Shown here one piece after another: positions 11,988 to 24,006 of a stretch of DNA of 64,000 nucleotides. The stretch comes from Capsicum annuum (taxonomy: Eukaryota > Streptophyta > Magnoliopsida > Solanales > Solanaceae). Below the pieces are notes generated by a model, which saw nothing but the letters and a program-made list of their open reading frames with translations, was not told the origin of the DNA and made no database searches. Position 1 is the first letter of the stretch, and every line of letters starts with the position of its first letter. A program made the position numbers and the translations under genes. The stretch spans positions 117,577,125 through 117,641,124 of the forward strand of contig NC_061116.1 in the NCBI RefSeq assembly GCF_002878395.1. The letters run 5' to 3'.

Positions 11988-13638
11988 ACAACTTCAAAGC
12001 AACCAAGCGCGCACACGTGTATATGGTCTACTAAGTAATATAGTGGCCTTCAAGAATGCTAAATATCGGTCCTACGGGGACTGGTTCTAACGACTATTCA
12101 ATTCTTGTTCACAATTTAGATTAATTGATGAAAGCATAATAAAAAGAGAGTTTTTAATATTTGTAAACTAAGGTAAAGTAAACTATGCGTAAAATAAAAA
12201 CTTAAGACAATCAATGGATAAAGACCCAGGGTTAAGGCTTATAGACAATCATACTATGTTATTGAACTTCATTCATTAACTCACTTATCTTGGTTGTTTA
12301 TTTGTAAGGTTTATTGCATAATTATTGTCGCCCAACCTCTAATCATCTACTTAACCTGAACATTACAACTATGTAATTGAGCGGGGATGTAATAATCCAA
12401 TTATGTTCTTAAAGCTATTATCCTATATGTGAATCAAGTAAGGTTTCTAGGTACACCCCCGTCCTAGACGCTAATTCGAATTCCTTATTTCATAAAAGAA
12501 TAAGAAGCCTACTTTGTTCATCCTCACGTTCTATCTCCCTATTCCCTCTTCCGAGATCAAAAGGTTGACAATATATGTATTCTAAGGGTGATCAATCCTT
12601 AAAATAATTAAAACAAGGATTAAAAAGAAAACAACTATGAAAAGAAAATTAAACGAAATCAATTCAAAATAATAGTCTTCATGTTCTTGGCTTTAATCCC
12701 GAAAAGGGAATGTTTAGCCACTAATAGTCATAATTATCATCCATATAATTTTATTAATGATAAAAACCATAAATAATCTAAATTAAAGATTGTAAAACCT
12801 AAAAGACGAAGTGCATCAGCCTCCCAATATTGTCCAAGTCATCAAAAGATCCTTTCACAATGTGTCCAAATGGTTTATTTATAGATTTGCAAATTAGCCA
12901 TGTGTGAAGAATGTGGTGTGGCGCATTGATTTCACCATGGGAGGGAGTGGTGCATCGCCTTGATTATTTCAAGGGAAAGATAAACATGGCATGTTGTTTT
13001 CTGCAGGGGAGAAAGGGACGCATCATGGGGAAAATGCATTGGCTCACTGAAAGTTGTATCCAAAATAATTTCTAAGTGTTCATCTTCTATCTTTTTATCC
13101 AAGCCTTGTGGTGTTATTTTTCCTTCAATTGGATATTTTTCCTCATCAAAATGTCATCAACATCAACTACCCAAGAATCCTACAACATCAAATACCAAAC
13201 ATTAGAGTTCAACACAACAAAATGTCAATAACTACACGTTAGGAACTCAAACATAGTATTAGTCTCTACCGCTTAACACTCACACTTATTGTTGACTTGA
13301 CTTATTTCAATTGAACTTTGCACACTATAAACAAGTTGTTCCACATTATATAACATATTAACACCATAAGGAACTCATATAACACACTAGAATCCTCCAA
13401 GACTAACTAGAACACCTAGCTCATACTAGTAACACTAGTTTTTTATTGTCTCAACTCTAAGTGACTCAATTAAGCACAAACTTGTTTGGAAACACCTTTA
13501 AACATTATAATTACATACTTGAACACTTATATGATTATTTATATCATCATCAACACATAATCTTCATGAATTTTCCTCAAAAAAAAGCTAATTAGGCTAG
13601 GATAACAACACTAGAGTGCATAAATACACTCAACATCA
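11988..13638 (-). repeat. 5' LTR of S1 (same family as solo LTR S3)
   Basis: Minus sense, it opens with TGATGTTGAGTGTATTTATGC (13638) and runs to the primer site. It aligns with the solo LTR at 29475-30980: both have 'ctagagtgcataaatacac' at one end, 'catcatatctactatgttattgaac'-type text near 12250/29715, 'gggatgtaata.t' near 12382/29854 and 'gtaatatagtgg.cttcaag' near 12034/29513. A TATA-like box on the minus strand lies at 12874-12883, with a word block built on 'gcatcgc' / 'gcgcattga' at 12895-13050. The exact 3' end is uncertain by about 15 bp. Confidence 0.75.
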
Positions 13639-14600
13639 ACCTCTATTGGAGAAATTCCTACCTCAAGACACATTTTCACTAAACTTGCAATGTCAATAGA
13701 TCCTCTTATCACCACCATCACCCTAATGAATCAACTTAATCAACTTAGCATACTCTACTAATACTACAGAAAAAAGTCCCTAACACCACTATTTGAGTTG
13801 TATCCAACTGATAAAAACCTACGATACCCTTGACAAACTTCATAATTCTCTCTAACTTAGTGGAGATACTAGCGTGGCATATCTAGATAGTGAATGAAAA
13901 TTTGTCTTATACTCTGCAATATTCATGGATCTCTTCTCCAGGTGATCAAAATCATCCCTCATTTGATTCTTGAAATAGTAAGCACAAATTTTCTCTAAAA
14001 AAATCCTCAAAATGTAGAGTACATGTCATAACCAATGAACCCAACAATCTACAACTAGTAAGAGACCTTTACCACTATCTGGCTATATTGGTCAATTGAT
14101 AAGTCATAAAAGCAACTCCTTATGGCTCAAGCAATTTAAAGATATACAACCTCTCCTAAAAATCAAGGATAAATTCATAGGCTTCTCTGTAATGGAACCA
14201 CTAAAACTGGTTGGAGCAAAGAAAATAAACCTTGCAAATCTCTTTTCATCTTCAAAAGACATCACAGGACTTGAGCAATAGGAAAAATAGTGTGCCTAGT
14301 AGATAAGGAATTAATACGAGGGGTAACACATAAGATGGTTGTACCCTTGATACGCTCAATGGAACACTAGTCTAGGAAACACCATCTGAACATGCTAGTA
14401 GAAGAATTAATAAAACCTATAACACCATGGTAGCATGAACTTTGAGGGAACTAAGCTGGTCTTACATTATCTGTCTAATAATTATCCTCAACATAGTCAT
14501 CTCAGGCTCAAGAGATCTTCCCTAGCATGTCCTCTAGTTGGAGTATCTTCTCATACCCAACCTCTACCTCTGGGTCGGGTATGACCCCTTTCTCGCTCCC
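13639..14600 (-). pseudogene. gag N-terminal/capsid part of element A
   Basis: The minus strand reads as a chromovirus-like capsid region. Around 14010 down to 13850 the text KICAYYFKNQMRDDFDHLEK, then SMNIAEYKTNFHSLSRYAT and KLVKGI can be followed, matching the order 'F..R..F..L.QG.M.V.EY...F..LSRYA..........FV.GL' of Ty3/gypsy gag. Farther upstream (14250-14090) LARFIFFAPTSFSGS-like text matches the capsid start. Many stops are present. It ends where S1 begins and is presumed to continue at 7396-8100. Confidence 0.6.
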
Positions 14601-14757
14601 TGACTAGGGCTCCAATAGTGGATCTTGGCTTAGCATACCCAATATCTTAGGATATAGTCCTCACTATCTATGAAGAAAAAAATGGACAAGTTTAGAATAT
14701 TTTTTATGAATAACCCTTGTGATAAGGAATTAATTTAGATAAGTTATTCCTTAAGAT

Positions 14758-15639
14758 ATCTTATGAATTAAAAAATTGGGCTCATATTGGCACCGACCTC
14801 GACTCGGCTTGGTATGTAAGCCAAAAATCCAAAAGGAAAAGACATTCAAAATACAATGAAAAATATGTAAATGCAGTACTTCCAGAACAAATTCGGGCCA
14901 TAACATAGAAAAAACATAAGTATCCAAACAAAAATAAATGCATATTTCCCAAGATACTGGTGTCATAAGTGTAACTAGCATCTAATATATCTCTGAAAGC
15001 TAAAATACATGAATATATCTCTAAAAGTAAATAAAGATAAAATAAGATAAGAAAAAGTCCAAAATCTACCCCAAACTCTAGAGAGCACCAATACCTCTAA
15101 TATCAACATTAAACATCACAAGATCAGCCACCGTAGGTTGCACTCATACTGCGATATACATTGAAAGAGCACACATATAGGAGTGATTACGATCAAATTT
15201 TACTTAGTAGATATCATAGTTCGACTGAGCAATATAGAAAGTAAAACAAGTAAAATATGTTATGAGTACTTTCTATCTACAAATAGAAAAGTTCCCAAAA
15301 GGTATCAAGCACTGTCTCCAATAAAATTTCTACAATAAAAAATTCTATAAGGAAAACCTACACAAAAAATATAGAGAGAGGATCTAAGAACATACAGCCA
15401 AACACATAGATGAATACAAATGATGCAATGTAATACAATGATGGGGATAATAATAAATGTTTGAAATCCATCGCATGAATTTCCACGTACTTTTTTTGAG
15501 CCTCAACGCTTCAAGGATAGGACCCATGAGGGGTTTAACTCATATACATTATCAAATCCCAAAATTAATAAAAATCAATAGGCATCTCAATCTCGAACTT
15601 AATCAACCTTCTTGACTAGTGTTCACGATCAAGGGCTTG
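14758..15639 (-). repeat. 5' LTR of element A, cut by element B
   Basis: It is homologous to the first third of 4790-7395. Shared text includes 'cttggta.gtaagcc', 'aagatactggtgtcataagtgtaa', 'ctctaaaagtaaataaagataaa', 'caaatgatgcaatg', and 'tagtgttcac' just before the break. At 15640 it stops in mid-LTR where the LTR of element B begins. The missing remainder, about 1.8 kb like 5590-7395, should lie beyond base 64000 after B's end. The left terminus is decayed: TG..CA cannot be confirmed. Confidence 0.7.
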
Positions 15640-17349
15640 CGTAACGACCTGAAAATTTGATGAAATATGAAAAATATGAATTTTTGTGTTATTTGATTAT
15701 TTCACCTCTCCCTATAGTTTCATTGTTGTATTTATAGGATGCGGGGGTGACTAGCATGGTTCCTGATACATTTAGGTGTCTTTTTTGTGATATTGTGGTT
15801 TTTAAAGCTTCGAGAGCCTAATTATAGACATATATGGTTATCTTATGATCTATGTAGTGGATGATTAAACAAAATGCACCACAGATCTAGAATATTGTTT
15901 TTGGGGCGGTCATAAGTTTGGTCTGATTTTATGGCTTTTAAATTGCTTTTCAACCCGCAGTTTGGAAATTAGGATTTTGGGTTTTGTACGAAGGGTAATG
16001 CAATCGCACAGAGGGAGTGTTGTAATAAAAAAATCTCCTCATCCATCCATATGTTCGATCATATACTTGGTTATGCAATAGCAAGAACTGATGACCTAGA
16101 GAGGGTATTAAAAGGCCCCGTATGTTGCATTTTTGCTCATTTTTTACCTTGCCTCTTGAGAGATAAACCCTAAAATAATGTGATAGCTTAAAAGGGTATC
16201 TTGTGGTTTCTTGGGAAGCTAGATTAGCATTCATTTCTCAATTCTCTTATGTATTCAAGGAATAAATTCATACTTTTCTTAGTCAAATTCTTGATTCATT
16301 GTTCAAAATCGTAAAAACCTTATTACTTGATTTATCCCCAAATTTTACTCCTTTTCACTTTTATAATATTTCTAATCTTATTATTACTAGATTTCCTTAA
16401 TTTAACCTGCAAAACAACTTTGATTCTTGGATTTGAAGTGAATTTCAAAAAAAAATTCCGGTAAAGTCTAAAAATAATTTTTCTTTGGTTTAAACCTCAT
16501 TTTTAGTTCGATTTGACTTGAATTTTATACTATAGTTTCCTCAATCATGAGAAAAACATTTTTATAATAAAATTCTAATTTTCCCTTCTTTTTCAAAAAC
16601 TAATTTTGGAGGTCCATTTTGACTCCAAATAAAAAATAGGCAATATAAACATCATTTGCTTAGTTTTGATGTGCAGATTCTATGTTCGCTTGGTATTAGC
16701 TAATTTTGGGATCATTTGTGAGGATTATAACTTTAGGATCAAAGTGTTGCATACTAATTTCAGCATTAAGGTAGGTTATGACTTAACACTTCAGACTGGG
16801 TTGGGTAGTTAATTCATATGCAAAATGCATGTTAAGGGGATAGGAAGTAATCATGAAATTGTCTATCTTAATATGTTGTGCCCTTTTGGAGGATTATATT
16901 TCATACAATCATTAGTTTTGAGATATTATATTATACGTGTGACTTTGTAGGGTCCTATATGACATTAATACATGTGAATAATTGTACTATATTGGTGAAA
17001 GGCCTATTATGGTACCACTGGCGTATTGTGTTATATTCATACTTTATTGGTATATGAATCATGTGGAATTTTATGAATGATGGAAATAATGAGTGGATAT
17101 TGGCTCATGTGGTTATGAAATATATCATTATGGTTGGTTGTGAAAGTACATCTTGTGTTTAGTTATGGAAATATTCATTTTGATTGGTTGTGATCATATC
17201 ATCCGCATGTCATACTTATTTATGAAAGTAATGGTAACACCTTGGCAATATTTGGAAAACATTGGCAATACCTTTTTGTGACAAAATATAACATCTTTTA
17301 AACCCTTTTTGAGGGATATGTCGGGGAGGAGATATGGATATGGGTATGG

Positions 17350-17369
17350 ATATATATATATATATATAT
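17350..17369. repeat. (AT)n microsatellite in LTR of element B
   Basis: About nine uninterrupted AT units follow two 'atatggat' words. It is a self-complementary tract within the 5' LTR. Confidence 0.8.
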
Positions 17370-17685
17370 GGATTATATATGGATTAAAGAACCCACAATA
17401 GGTCCCACATCTAGAGGCTTGCCTCCGTGGGTGTATACAAAGGTTGTACGACAACCTCATGTATCATATTGATCATCATCATTATTACCATCTTATATAA
17501 TGCAGTTTCTTTATTGTGTTTATGTTATGATTGAAAACCAAATTGACTTGTCATATGCCTATTTTCTTTATTTTCCATTATTTGTACTTGGCATCCTTGT
17601 ATATATGTATGTCCTTCCTTGTTTCTACTTGTACGGATTATGATATAACTTGTGTTCAACCTTGTCATGTTGTTGTAATACACAT

Positions 17686-17686
17686 G

Positions 17687-17717
<31 letters not shown>

Positions 17718-17718
17718 G
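17686..17718. repeat. Second (AT)n microsatellite in LTR of element B
   Basis: Two AT runs are separated by a single C ('atatacatat'). The 3' LTR copy cannot be compared because it is cut before this point. Confidence 0.8.
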
Positions 17719-18300
17719 TAGAACTATTAGTGTAAGCAATGTGGGACATTTTCTTATTGCAGGTGACGTGCCCTTTATGTGTATTTTGTATGTTTTATTA
17801 TCTACTTTGCTCTGTTGACCAATGATACCTACTGAGTACAAGTGGATCATACTCATGCCTACTACACCCTTTGGTGTAGGTCCTAGTACGAGTGCATCTC
17901 AACTTGGTTGATTTGAGTAATATTTTTTTCTTTCAAGGTAGTGGTTGACTTTCAGGAGTTTAAATGTATCCTACTACCTTTAATATAGACCCTGTCACTA
18001 CTTTTATTTTAGAGATAGAGTTTTAATTGTATTTGAACATCTTATGTATTTCTTTTGGATTCTAGTTATACTAGATACGTTCTTATACTTCTGACACTTG
18101 GTGTAGAGAGTTATGGCTGCATTGTTCTGTTTCTTTTTGCCCTTATTATCTTTAATGGTTTAGATTTTTTCTAAAAGCCTTATGTTGAGGGTATTTTTCT
18201 CTTTTCCTCTCTTTGTGAATTATTTTAGGTGTTATGTTTACTTGTCAAGGTATGCTATGATGAGTGCCATCATTAACCTTAATTTTAGGTCATAAAAAAT

Positions 18301-18312
18301 TGGTACCAAAGT
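18301..18312 (+). other. Primer-binding site of element B (initiator tRNA-Met type)
   Basis: The sequence tggtaccaaagt lies three bases after the LTR end. The usual site is tggtatcagagc, complementary to the 3' end of initiator tRNA-Met, so this copy has four differences. Confidence 0.7.
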
Positions 18313-18506
18313 AGCTAGATTCATTAGACTCAATGGTGTAAGAATGAGATGTCTAATAGAGTCTTTCAAATCGATACATAGATATTTGTATATATCTTCA
18401 AGAGACTATAGGATGTCTTTAGTAAATTTTCTTTATTTTTTTCCTTATCATATGAATTTCTTTCATACCTTGTGTACTGAGTTATGTTTCACTTTTTCTA
18501 CACAGA

Positions 18507-19830
18507 TGGTGTTGACTAGGACTTATTAGGTTGGAGATGAGAAACTTTCTCCCAAAGGGCAATCCTCAAGTCATGGATGGACTCAAAGGAGTGGACGAGT
18601 TCGTAGATCAACCTCATCCAGGAAGAGTGTTAGATAACTCTCCTTGAGCCTCGTGTAGAGTAGATTAGAGGTGTAGGTTTAGTTCCAGTTCCTTAGAGTT
18701 TGTCTACCCTACTTTTGGAGGGGTTTTTGGTGTATTTTTTGACCCACTTATAGGGTTCTCCATAGGTTATGTTGGGTGTTCCACCAGTTCTAAGTATGGA
18801 TCCTCCTAGTTCACCTGTTTCTATTTTGGGTACTCCTCAGATATCAAATACTATTCCTCTATCAGCTCCAACATCTGAGTATTTTGTAACAAGATTAGGA
18901 GTTTAGCCTTTATTTATGTTACCTACGTAGATGGGATCTTAGCTCGCCAGATTCACTATGCTCCCTTTTGTCATTAGTACTATTATTTCTTTTAAGGATT
19001 AGAAGATGTGTGAGAGATTTACTTATTTGGGTCCTCCTAGATGTAGTGGTGCTGTGGATGAGGATGCTTATGATTTCCTGATTTATTGTCAAGAGAAATT
19101 GCATAATTTCGGTTCTCTAGAGTCGCATGGAGTTACTTATGTCATCCATTAATTAAGAGATATTGCTAGAGATTGGTGGATATCACTCGTGGTTTGTAGA
19201 CCTCTTGATGCTCTTGAGATGTCATGGGATCAGTTTGCAGATGTATTTTTGGAGAGTTTGTGCCTTACAATTTGGGGGATCAGATGCGCAATAAGTTTGA
19301 TTTCCTGTAGCATGGCACTATGACTATAGCAGAGAGTATGAGGCATATTTCTAAGCCTTGTCCAGATATTTCTATTCTAGTATTTCTGCTTAGTCAAAAG
19401 AAGATTTGGAATTTTGTAAAGGGATTGGATGTCTCCTTTTAGCTGACTCTTTTTTAGATGGTTGTATTTAGAGAATCTTTTAGAAGTATAGTGGATCATG
19501 CTAAGATGACTGAGGGGATTCTTCAGGCATCTCAAAGAGGCGCCGAGAAAGTGTGCTATTTTGGGGAGTTCAGAGGTCATTCTTCTTATGGTAACAATTT
19601 TAGAATTTCTCATGGATATTAGAGTAGGCAAGTGCAGGCGACCTTGCAGAGTTCTAGTGGTGGATCATTATGGTGTGGCAGCTTAGGGTGGTTGTCTTGG
19701 CGTAGTTGTACCTTCTCCTATAAAATCACGATATAGAGCTTGCTTTATGTGTGATGAGGCTGGCCATGTGTCCAAGGATTATCCTCTCTATGTATTTTAA
19801 GATAGTCTTATTGTAGGTGTGAGAGGTAGA
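18507..19830 (+). pseudogene. gag of element B with zinc knuckle
   Basis: This is a Ty3/gypsy Gag relic (capsid and nucleocapsid). Around 19044-19250 one frame reads GAVDEDAYDFLIYCQEKLHN, ESHGVTYVIH, ARDWWISL and MSWDQFADVFLE, the capsid order of chromovirus-type elements. Near 19400 KKIWNFVKGLDVSF marks the capsid end. The knuckle at 19741-19782 reads CFMCDEAGHVSKDY, C-X2-C-X4-H-X4 with the last cysteine replaced by tyrosine. A Gly/Arg-rich tail (RGRGATRGARGRGGGAL) follows at 19830-19880 in a shifted frame. A possible start is ATG 18507, but an early TAG follows, so the start is not secure. Confidence 0.75.
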
Positions 19831-19959
19831 GGAGCTACCTGAGGTGCGAGGGGCAGAGGTGGTGGAGCACTTGGTAGTGGTCATGGGACACTCAGGAAGT
19901 TGGTGGTCGTGTATAGTGTTATGCCATACTATCTAGACTAGAGACAGAGGCCTCATATG

Positions 19960-20171
19960 CCATGATCACAAGTACCGTCCCTAGTTGTTTCAAGCCTACA
20001 TCTGTATTTTTTTATCCTGGATCAACTTTTTTCTATGTATCTATGTGTTTTGCTTTGAGTTTTGATTTTGTTAGTGAGCTTCTTTCCATGCCTATTTGAC
20101 TATCTACCCCAATGGGTAATTCTTTAGTGGTGGATTACGTGTACCAAATATGTGTTGGGCCCTCGAGTTGA
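19960..20171 (+). pseudogene. Aspartic protease remnant of element B
   Basis: One frame reads FKPTSVFFYPGSTFFYVSM, then FDFVSELLSMPI and MGNSLVVDYVYQICVGP. Relatives carry 'LFDPGSTFSYVS', so the catalytic aspartate is replaced by tyrosine (codon 20013-20015). After VGPRVDLST the text switches directly to the integrase C-terminal catalytic region (TFHP...), so reverse transcriptase and RNase H were deleted at about 20172. Confidence 0.7.
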
Positions 20172-20344
20172 TCTTAGTACAACGTTTCACCCTAGACTGA
20201 TTTTCAGTCCGAGCAACTATCCATGTTTTAAAGGATATGCTTTGTGAATTTGTGATGGATTTTGGTGACTAGTGGGAGATACATTTTGATTTAGCAGAGT
20301 TTTCTTATAATAACAGTTACCATTCTTGTATCGTCATGGCTCTT
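20172..20344 (+). pseudogene. Integrase core fragment of element B, upstream of insertion S2
   Basis: With small frame slips it reads TFHPRLI, then TIHVLKDMLCEFVMDFGD, then [14 protein letters not shown] and VMA. This is the part of the gypsy integrase after the second catalytic aspartate ('FHPQTDGQ.ERTIQ.LEDMLRACV.....W......EFAYNNS.HSS...AP'). It is broken after the alanine codon by S2 and resumes at 24990 with PFEALYGRRC. Confidence 0.8.
20340..20344 (+). repeat. Target-site duplication of S2, left copy
   Basis: The left copy is ctctt. The right copy at 24990-24994 is ctcct, a one-base difference. The right copy restores the integrase codons for Ala-Pro-Phe-Glu when S2 is removed. Confidence 0.8.
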
Positions 20345-22807
20345 TGTAATACCTCATATTTTCCTAGCCTAGATTAACCCTCAGTACATGGGTTCCTAAA
20401 TAAATTTTTTGAAATACTTTGTAATTTTCAGATTTGAGCCTGTAATTGTGTAGGAAATTCAATTAGCTTTCTTACAATATAAAATTCGCCTAAATTCGAC
20501 AACCGAGTATGAAGTTATGCGATTTTAAGTTTCAGTCTTTAAACATCGTCATTTAGGCCAGTAGCATGTTGAAGAGTTTGTTAAAATAGCAATTTTCAAT
20601 TTTCGGTTTTGCACTGCGATATTGGCGCATCGCGCTATAGACCCAGTTCACAATTGTCAATTTCTATTTTACCAATGCGATTCCACTGCGTCGCAGTGCA
20701 CTTCCAGTTCATAAACAAAGTGGCAAAATGATAACACCGCATCGCGCCACCATCTAACTTCCCGGTTTTTATTTTTCAATGGCCTAGTGCGATAGTGGTA
20801 CGTTACGCTAGGGGTCCAGATTAGGAAAATTTCATAAAAAATTAAAGTCGCGCCCAGGGTTAAAATAGTCTTTTTCAATGATTTTATTCCGCCCAGATGT
20901 GGGATTTAAGCCCTAAAACTTATAAAACCCTTTATTATTCACTTTTCCCTAAAATTAAAAGGTAGTTCTCTCTGAAAAAAACAAACCCTAGATCTCAAGA
21001 ATCAATGCCAATCCCAAGAAGCTCTCCAAGAACTCCAAGAAACTCTCGAATTAAGGTATGTTAGATGTTTATCTATGGGTCCCTTCCACCCATGGAGTCA
21101 AAGAATCCATTTTTAAAGCTCCAAGAATTATGTTTCATAATTTACATGTATGAAATTGGATCGTTTTCATGTTTTGACATTTATTGAGTTTCAATCCAAG
21201 ATTAATGGTTGATTCCATGAAGTTGTATAGCATGTATGTTGAATTGAGTAATCCCCATGTTATAATCCATGAATTTCCAAGTTGATTGTTGTATCCATGT
21301 TACCCTAAGTGTTTATGATTTAATGAACTAAGTATGCTTCCCACGCATTGGATAAATAGTCTAATAGAATGAAATAATGCCATTATAGCATGCTAATATG
21401 TATTCCTCATTCATGTACAAGTTAATACATTACAAGTGTTTGATGAAATGTCTCTATGAATGAATTATGATTAAGTGAACATTGTTATGTTATTCAAGAT
21501 TATGCTTTTCTTTACTTTTCGTGCTATCGAGTCCTGGGGGGTTTTTAATACCCAATAATTTAGCGGTTACTTAGAGTCAGTGTCAGTTATAGAATAATGT
21601 CAGTTATGTCACGATTAGTAGTACTCTCAGTCTGGTACAAAACCAGCAGAATTTAGTCAGTTACAGAAGTTAGGAAAACTTATTAATCTCATTATTAGTC
21701 CAGTTCATTAAACTCAGTTTAGTGTCTTTCAGTTGGGAGTAGATTCAGCACAAAGTGAACCAAAGGATGGGGGCTCACCTGCCAGTAGAGGGTGTGATCC
21801 TTAGAAGCAATCCTTGCGTTCTAGAACTACGTATCCAGTGTAGGTTGAGACATCTAGCTTGCCAGTTAAGGGTTGATGAGGTGCTCTACCTGCCAGTAGA
21901 AGGTACCACTGTTCTCGTTTAGGGAACCTTTTAGTAAAGGATTACTCTTCCACTTGTCTTTACCCGTGGCACGGTACTGGCACCCTTCCAATTGGGGTTA
22001 CAGATTAGACTCATATTAGTTCAGATGGGGCATGCAGGTTAGATGATTGCCTCCCACAGTTTCAATTTTACTCTTAGTCTTCAAAATAGAACTCAGTTCA
22101 GTTTTACAGAATCAGGACTGTAAGATGCAGTCACTCAGTTATCAGTAATTTAAATTATCAGTGATCTCAGATTATCAGTATTTTGAGTTAGCAGTTATTA
22201 AATTTAGTTCCAGTATACTCAGCTACAGTATGCACAGTATGTTCAGTAGTTATAGATCCTCCATGTATGTTAATCTAGTTAGTTATTGTTCATGCATTTG
22301 AACCCATGTGTTCTGCCTTACCTCATTTAGCATACCAGTACATTCTAATGTACTGATCACATACCCATTTCTTGTGCTATGATAATTCATATCACAGGTT
22401 CCGACGCTTAGGTTCCTGACCGCGCTTAACTAGATTAAGCCAGCAGTAGCAGATTTAGTAGTGAGTCCTCATCTTTTGAAGATATTCTTTCATGTCAGTA
22501 CTTTAGGTTAGTAGTATTTTAGTAGATGGAGTTAGTTGGGGGATTCTCCCATTAACTCCACTTTCAGACAGTTTCAGTTAGAGGCTTTTCAGACTAGATT
22601 TTCAGACAGTATTTCATATTTAGATGTTATTATTCATTATCAGTAATTTTGATGTTTTGAAACTTATGGCATTTTAGCCTATTATTTTGTAATTATTTTA
22701 GTATTATTGTTTAGTGCTCATAGCATATATCAGTCATGGGTTAGCGTGTGGTCATTTGGGGTAATAAGCACCGTGTGAAAACTAAAGGGTAGTCCCTGGT
22801 CGTTACA
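20345..22807 (+). repeat. 5' LTR of S2 (full length, 2463 bp)
   Basis: It runs from 'tgtaatacctcatattttcc' to 'ctggtcgttaca', directly before the primer site. A TATA box 'tataaaac' lies at 20921-20928, followed by 'ctctctgaaaaaaac' leader-like text. Upstream of it (20605-20830) is a CpG-rich block with 'tgcgatattggcgcatcgcg', a perfect 15-bp hairpin at 20684-20698 and 'accgcatcgcgcc'. The second half is rich in 'cagt' words ('tcagttatcagtaattt') like the fragment at 1930-2743. Confidence 0.9.
20921..20928 (+). promoter_or_regulatory. TATA box in 5' LTR of S2
   Basis: The sequence tataaaac lies 577 bp into the LTR and is followed by a short C/T-rich stretch, as in plant LTR promoters. This part is deleted from the 3' LTR, so the 3' copy has no such promoter. 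Confidence 0.6.
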
Positions 22808-22811
22808 AACT

Positions 22812-22823
22812 TGGTATCAAAGC
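22812..22823 (+). other. Primer-binding site of S2 (initiator tRNA-Met type)
   Basis: The sequence tggtatcaaagc differs at one base from the usual tggtatcagagc and lies four bases after the LTR end. Confidence 0.85.
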
Positions 22824-23030
22824 CTAAGGTTCAACAGTGTCCTAGGGAATCCGACAAGCCATATTGCATAAAGTATTGTGCATGGGCGTGTAGCGCACCA
22901 CACTTATAGACAAGAGCCTATGCGATGTTTTAGAAAAAGTTCCCTTCTTTCATTATTCATGTTGTGTAAGTGAGAAGGAGCTCAAATTAATCTCTCAGTC
23001 TAATTCGATTCTTCCTTTCATTTATAGAAC

Positions 23031-23445
23031 ATGCCTTCCCAAAGGACTAATAAAATAAGAACGAAAACCCAGTCAACCCCTCATCCGGTTTAGCCAGGTC
23101 CCCTGGATGAACATGTCTCTCACGCAGAATTCAGAGCTGAATTCACTACTCTAGCCAATTCAGTCATTGCTTAGAATAAACGGCCAGCTATTATAATAGA
23201 GTCAGAGATTGTCCTTAGTAAGGTTCTCAGGGTCAGTATAGTTGCCCTTTGACTCAGTCAGATCGCTCGAATCAACAAGGTACCACTTATAATGCTACCA
23301 GTGAGCAATGCCTAAATAGGTTTTACGCACTTCAGTCCAGACAAGATCAGGAAAGTTCTCCTGATATGGTCACTAGTATGTTACAGATCCCCCATTTACA
23401 TATTTATGCCTTAGTTTCATATCCCAGATATTTAGTCATGATTTA
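23031..23445 (+). pseudogene. gag remnant of S2: N-terminus joined to C-terminus
   Basis: ATG 23031 opens MPSQRTNKIRTKTQSTPHP, followed after a stop by EFRAEFTTLANSVIA. This is the N-terminal leader and 'AEFR.A...LA..V' helix of Tekay-type gag. From about 23260 the text becomes NATSEQCLNRFYALQSRQDQ, the segment that normally sits between the zinc knuckle and protease. The capsid and knuckle between them are missing, so this is an internal deletion. Several stops confirm decay. Confidence 0.75.
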
Positions 23446-24006
23446 GTTCGTGGGTGCCTCATGTATCATCTCATGATTTTCCTTAGTATCTCAGCCAAGT
23501 CAGCATTCTCGTGGGACATCGTGTCCCAAGGGAAAGATGTACTATAATCCCTAAGCTATCATGATCTAAACCTTTGATTTTCTCTTCACATAGCAAATTC
23601 AGTTGAAGCAACGAGTCCTTATAGTTGACCCTCAAGTCCTACACTCAGCCGTATGACCATCCCTCTATCATGACACGTATCTAAGGAATCAGTTCAGTTC
23701 ATGTATCATGATTCAGACTTAGTCATGTCCTTATGTTCTCGTTCATGCATAGTTAGTCATGTATTCATTAATCCATTCAGACATGTACTCATGCATCAGA
23801 CATACATGCTCAATATGTAGACTCAGCTTATCGGTATCTTTAGTCATGTATCCCATGCATTAGATATCCATGTTTAGGATGTAAGTTCAGTCAATTAGAC
23901 CAGTCACGTAATTATGCTTCAATTGTAAGTGTCTAGTTCAGTACATAAAATCAGTCTGTCTGTACTCTCTCAGCTTAACTAGCCACATTCAAGGATGAAT
24001 GTTCCC
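23446..24006 (+). other. S2 internal non-coding tail
   Basis: No coding frame is visible. The sequence repeats 'tcatgtat', 'cagtcatg' and 'tcatgcat' words at short intervals (23690-23900). The last 40 bp ('aaggatgaatgttcccaagg') resemble the end of the usual pol frame before the polypurine tract. Confidence 0.5.

Larger units (their letters stand above)
8101..13638 (-). mobile_element. S1: minus-strand Athila-like retrotransposon, pol deleted, inside gag of element A
   Basis: Read on the minus strand there is a 5' LTR (13638 down to about 11988), a tRNA-Asp-type primer site, gag, a protease remnant, then a direct jump to the 'ggaggcaaccca' sequence (near 9510) that normally follows integrase. 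Reverse transcriptase, RNase H and integrase are therefore gone. Element A gag reads on both sides (13639-14600 and below 8100), so S1 is nested in it. Its 3' LTR is not seen, apart from a possible 20-nt trace at 7848-7867. The left boundary is approximate. Confidence 0.6.
4790..15639 (-). mobile_element. Element A: minus-strand Ty3/gypsy (chromovirus-like) retrotransposon, visible part
   Basis: Two LTRs of one family (4790-7395 and 14758-15639) bracket minus-strand gag remains with a CCHC knuckle. Read on the minus strand, gag N-terminal text (14600 down to 13639) and gag C-terminal text (about 8100 down to 7396) are separated by the Athila-like insertion S1. No pol is left. The right LTR is cut at 15639 by element B, so the rest of element A is expected beyond the right edge of the window. 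Pairing the two LTRs as one element is inference from family likeness, orientation and gag order. Confidence 0.6.
15640..18297 (+). repeat. 5' LTR of element B
   Basis: It starts (c)gtaacgacctgaaaatttga, matching the 3' LTR start 'tttaacaacctaaaaatttg' at 25631. It ends 'aggtcataaaa' two bases before the primer site, where intact relatives end 'gtgaca'. Length is 2658 bp. Compared with the 3' LTR it lacks about 190 bp near 15975. A TATA-like 'tattaaaagg' at 16107 follows a word block with 'tgcaatcgca' and 'cttggttatgcaatagcaag'. Frames of up to 95 codons inside (17194-17856) are composed of (AT)n-rich text and are not genes. Confidence 0.8.

Noticed and set aside
14096..14281. Host plant gene or exon
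   Set aside because: Short plus frames here are antisense to A's gag. No window region shows host-gene-like codon use with splice sites.
17525..17856. Overlapping frames of 63-95 codons on both strands
   Set aside because: They span the (AT)n microsatellite of B's LTR (Tyr-Ile repeats) and are not genes.
22812..22823. tRNA gene fragments
   Set aside because: The tRNA-like 12-19 bp words follow LTR ends and are primer-binding sites. No cloverleaf can be drawn around them.
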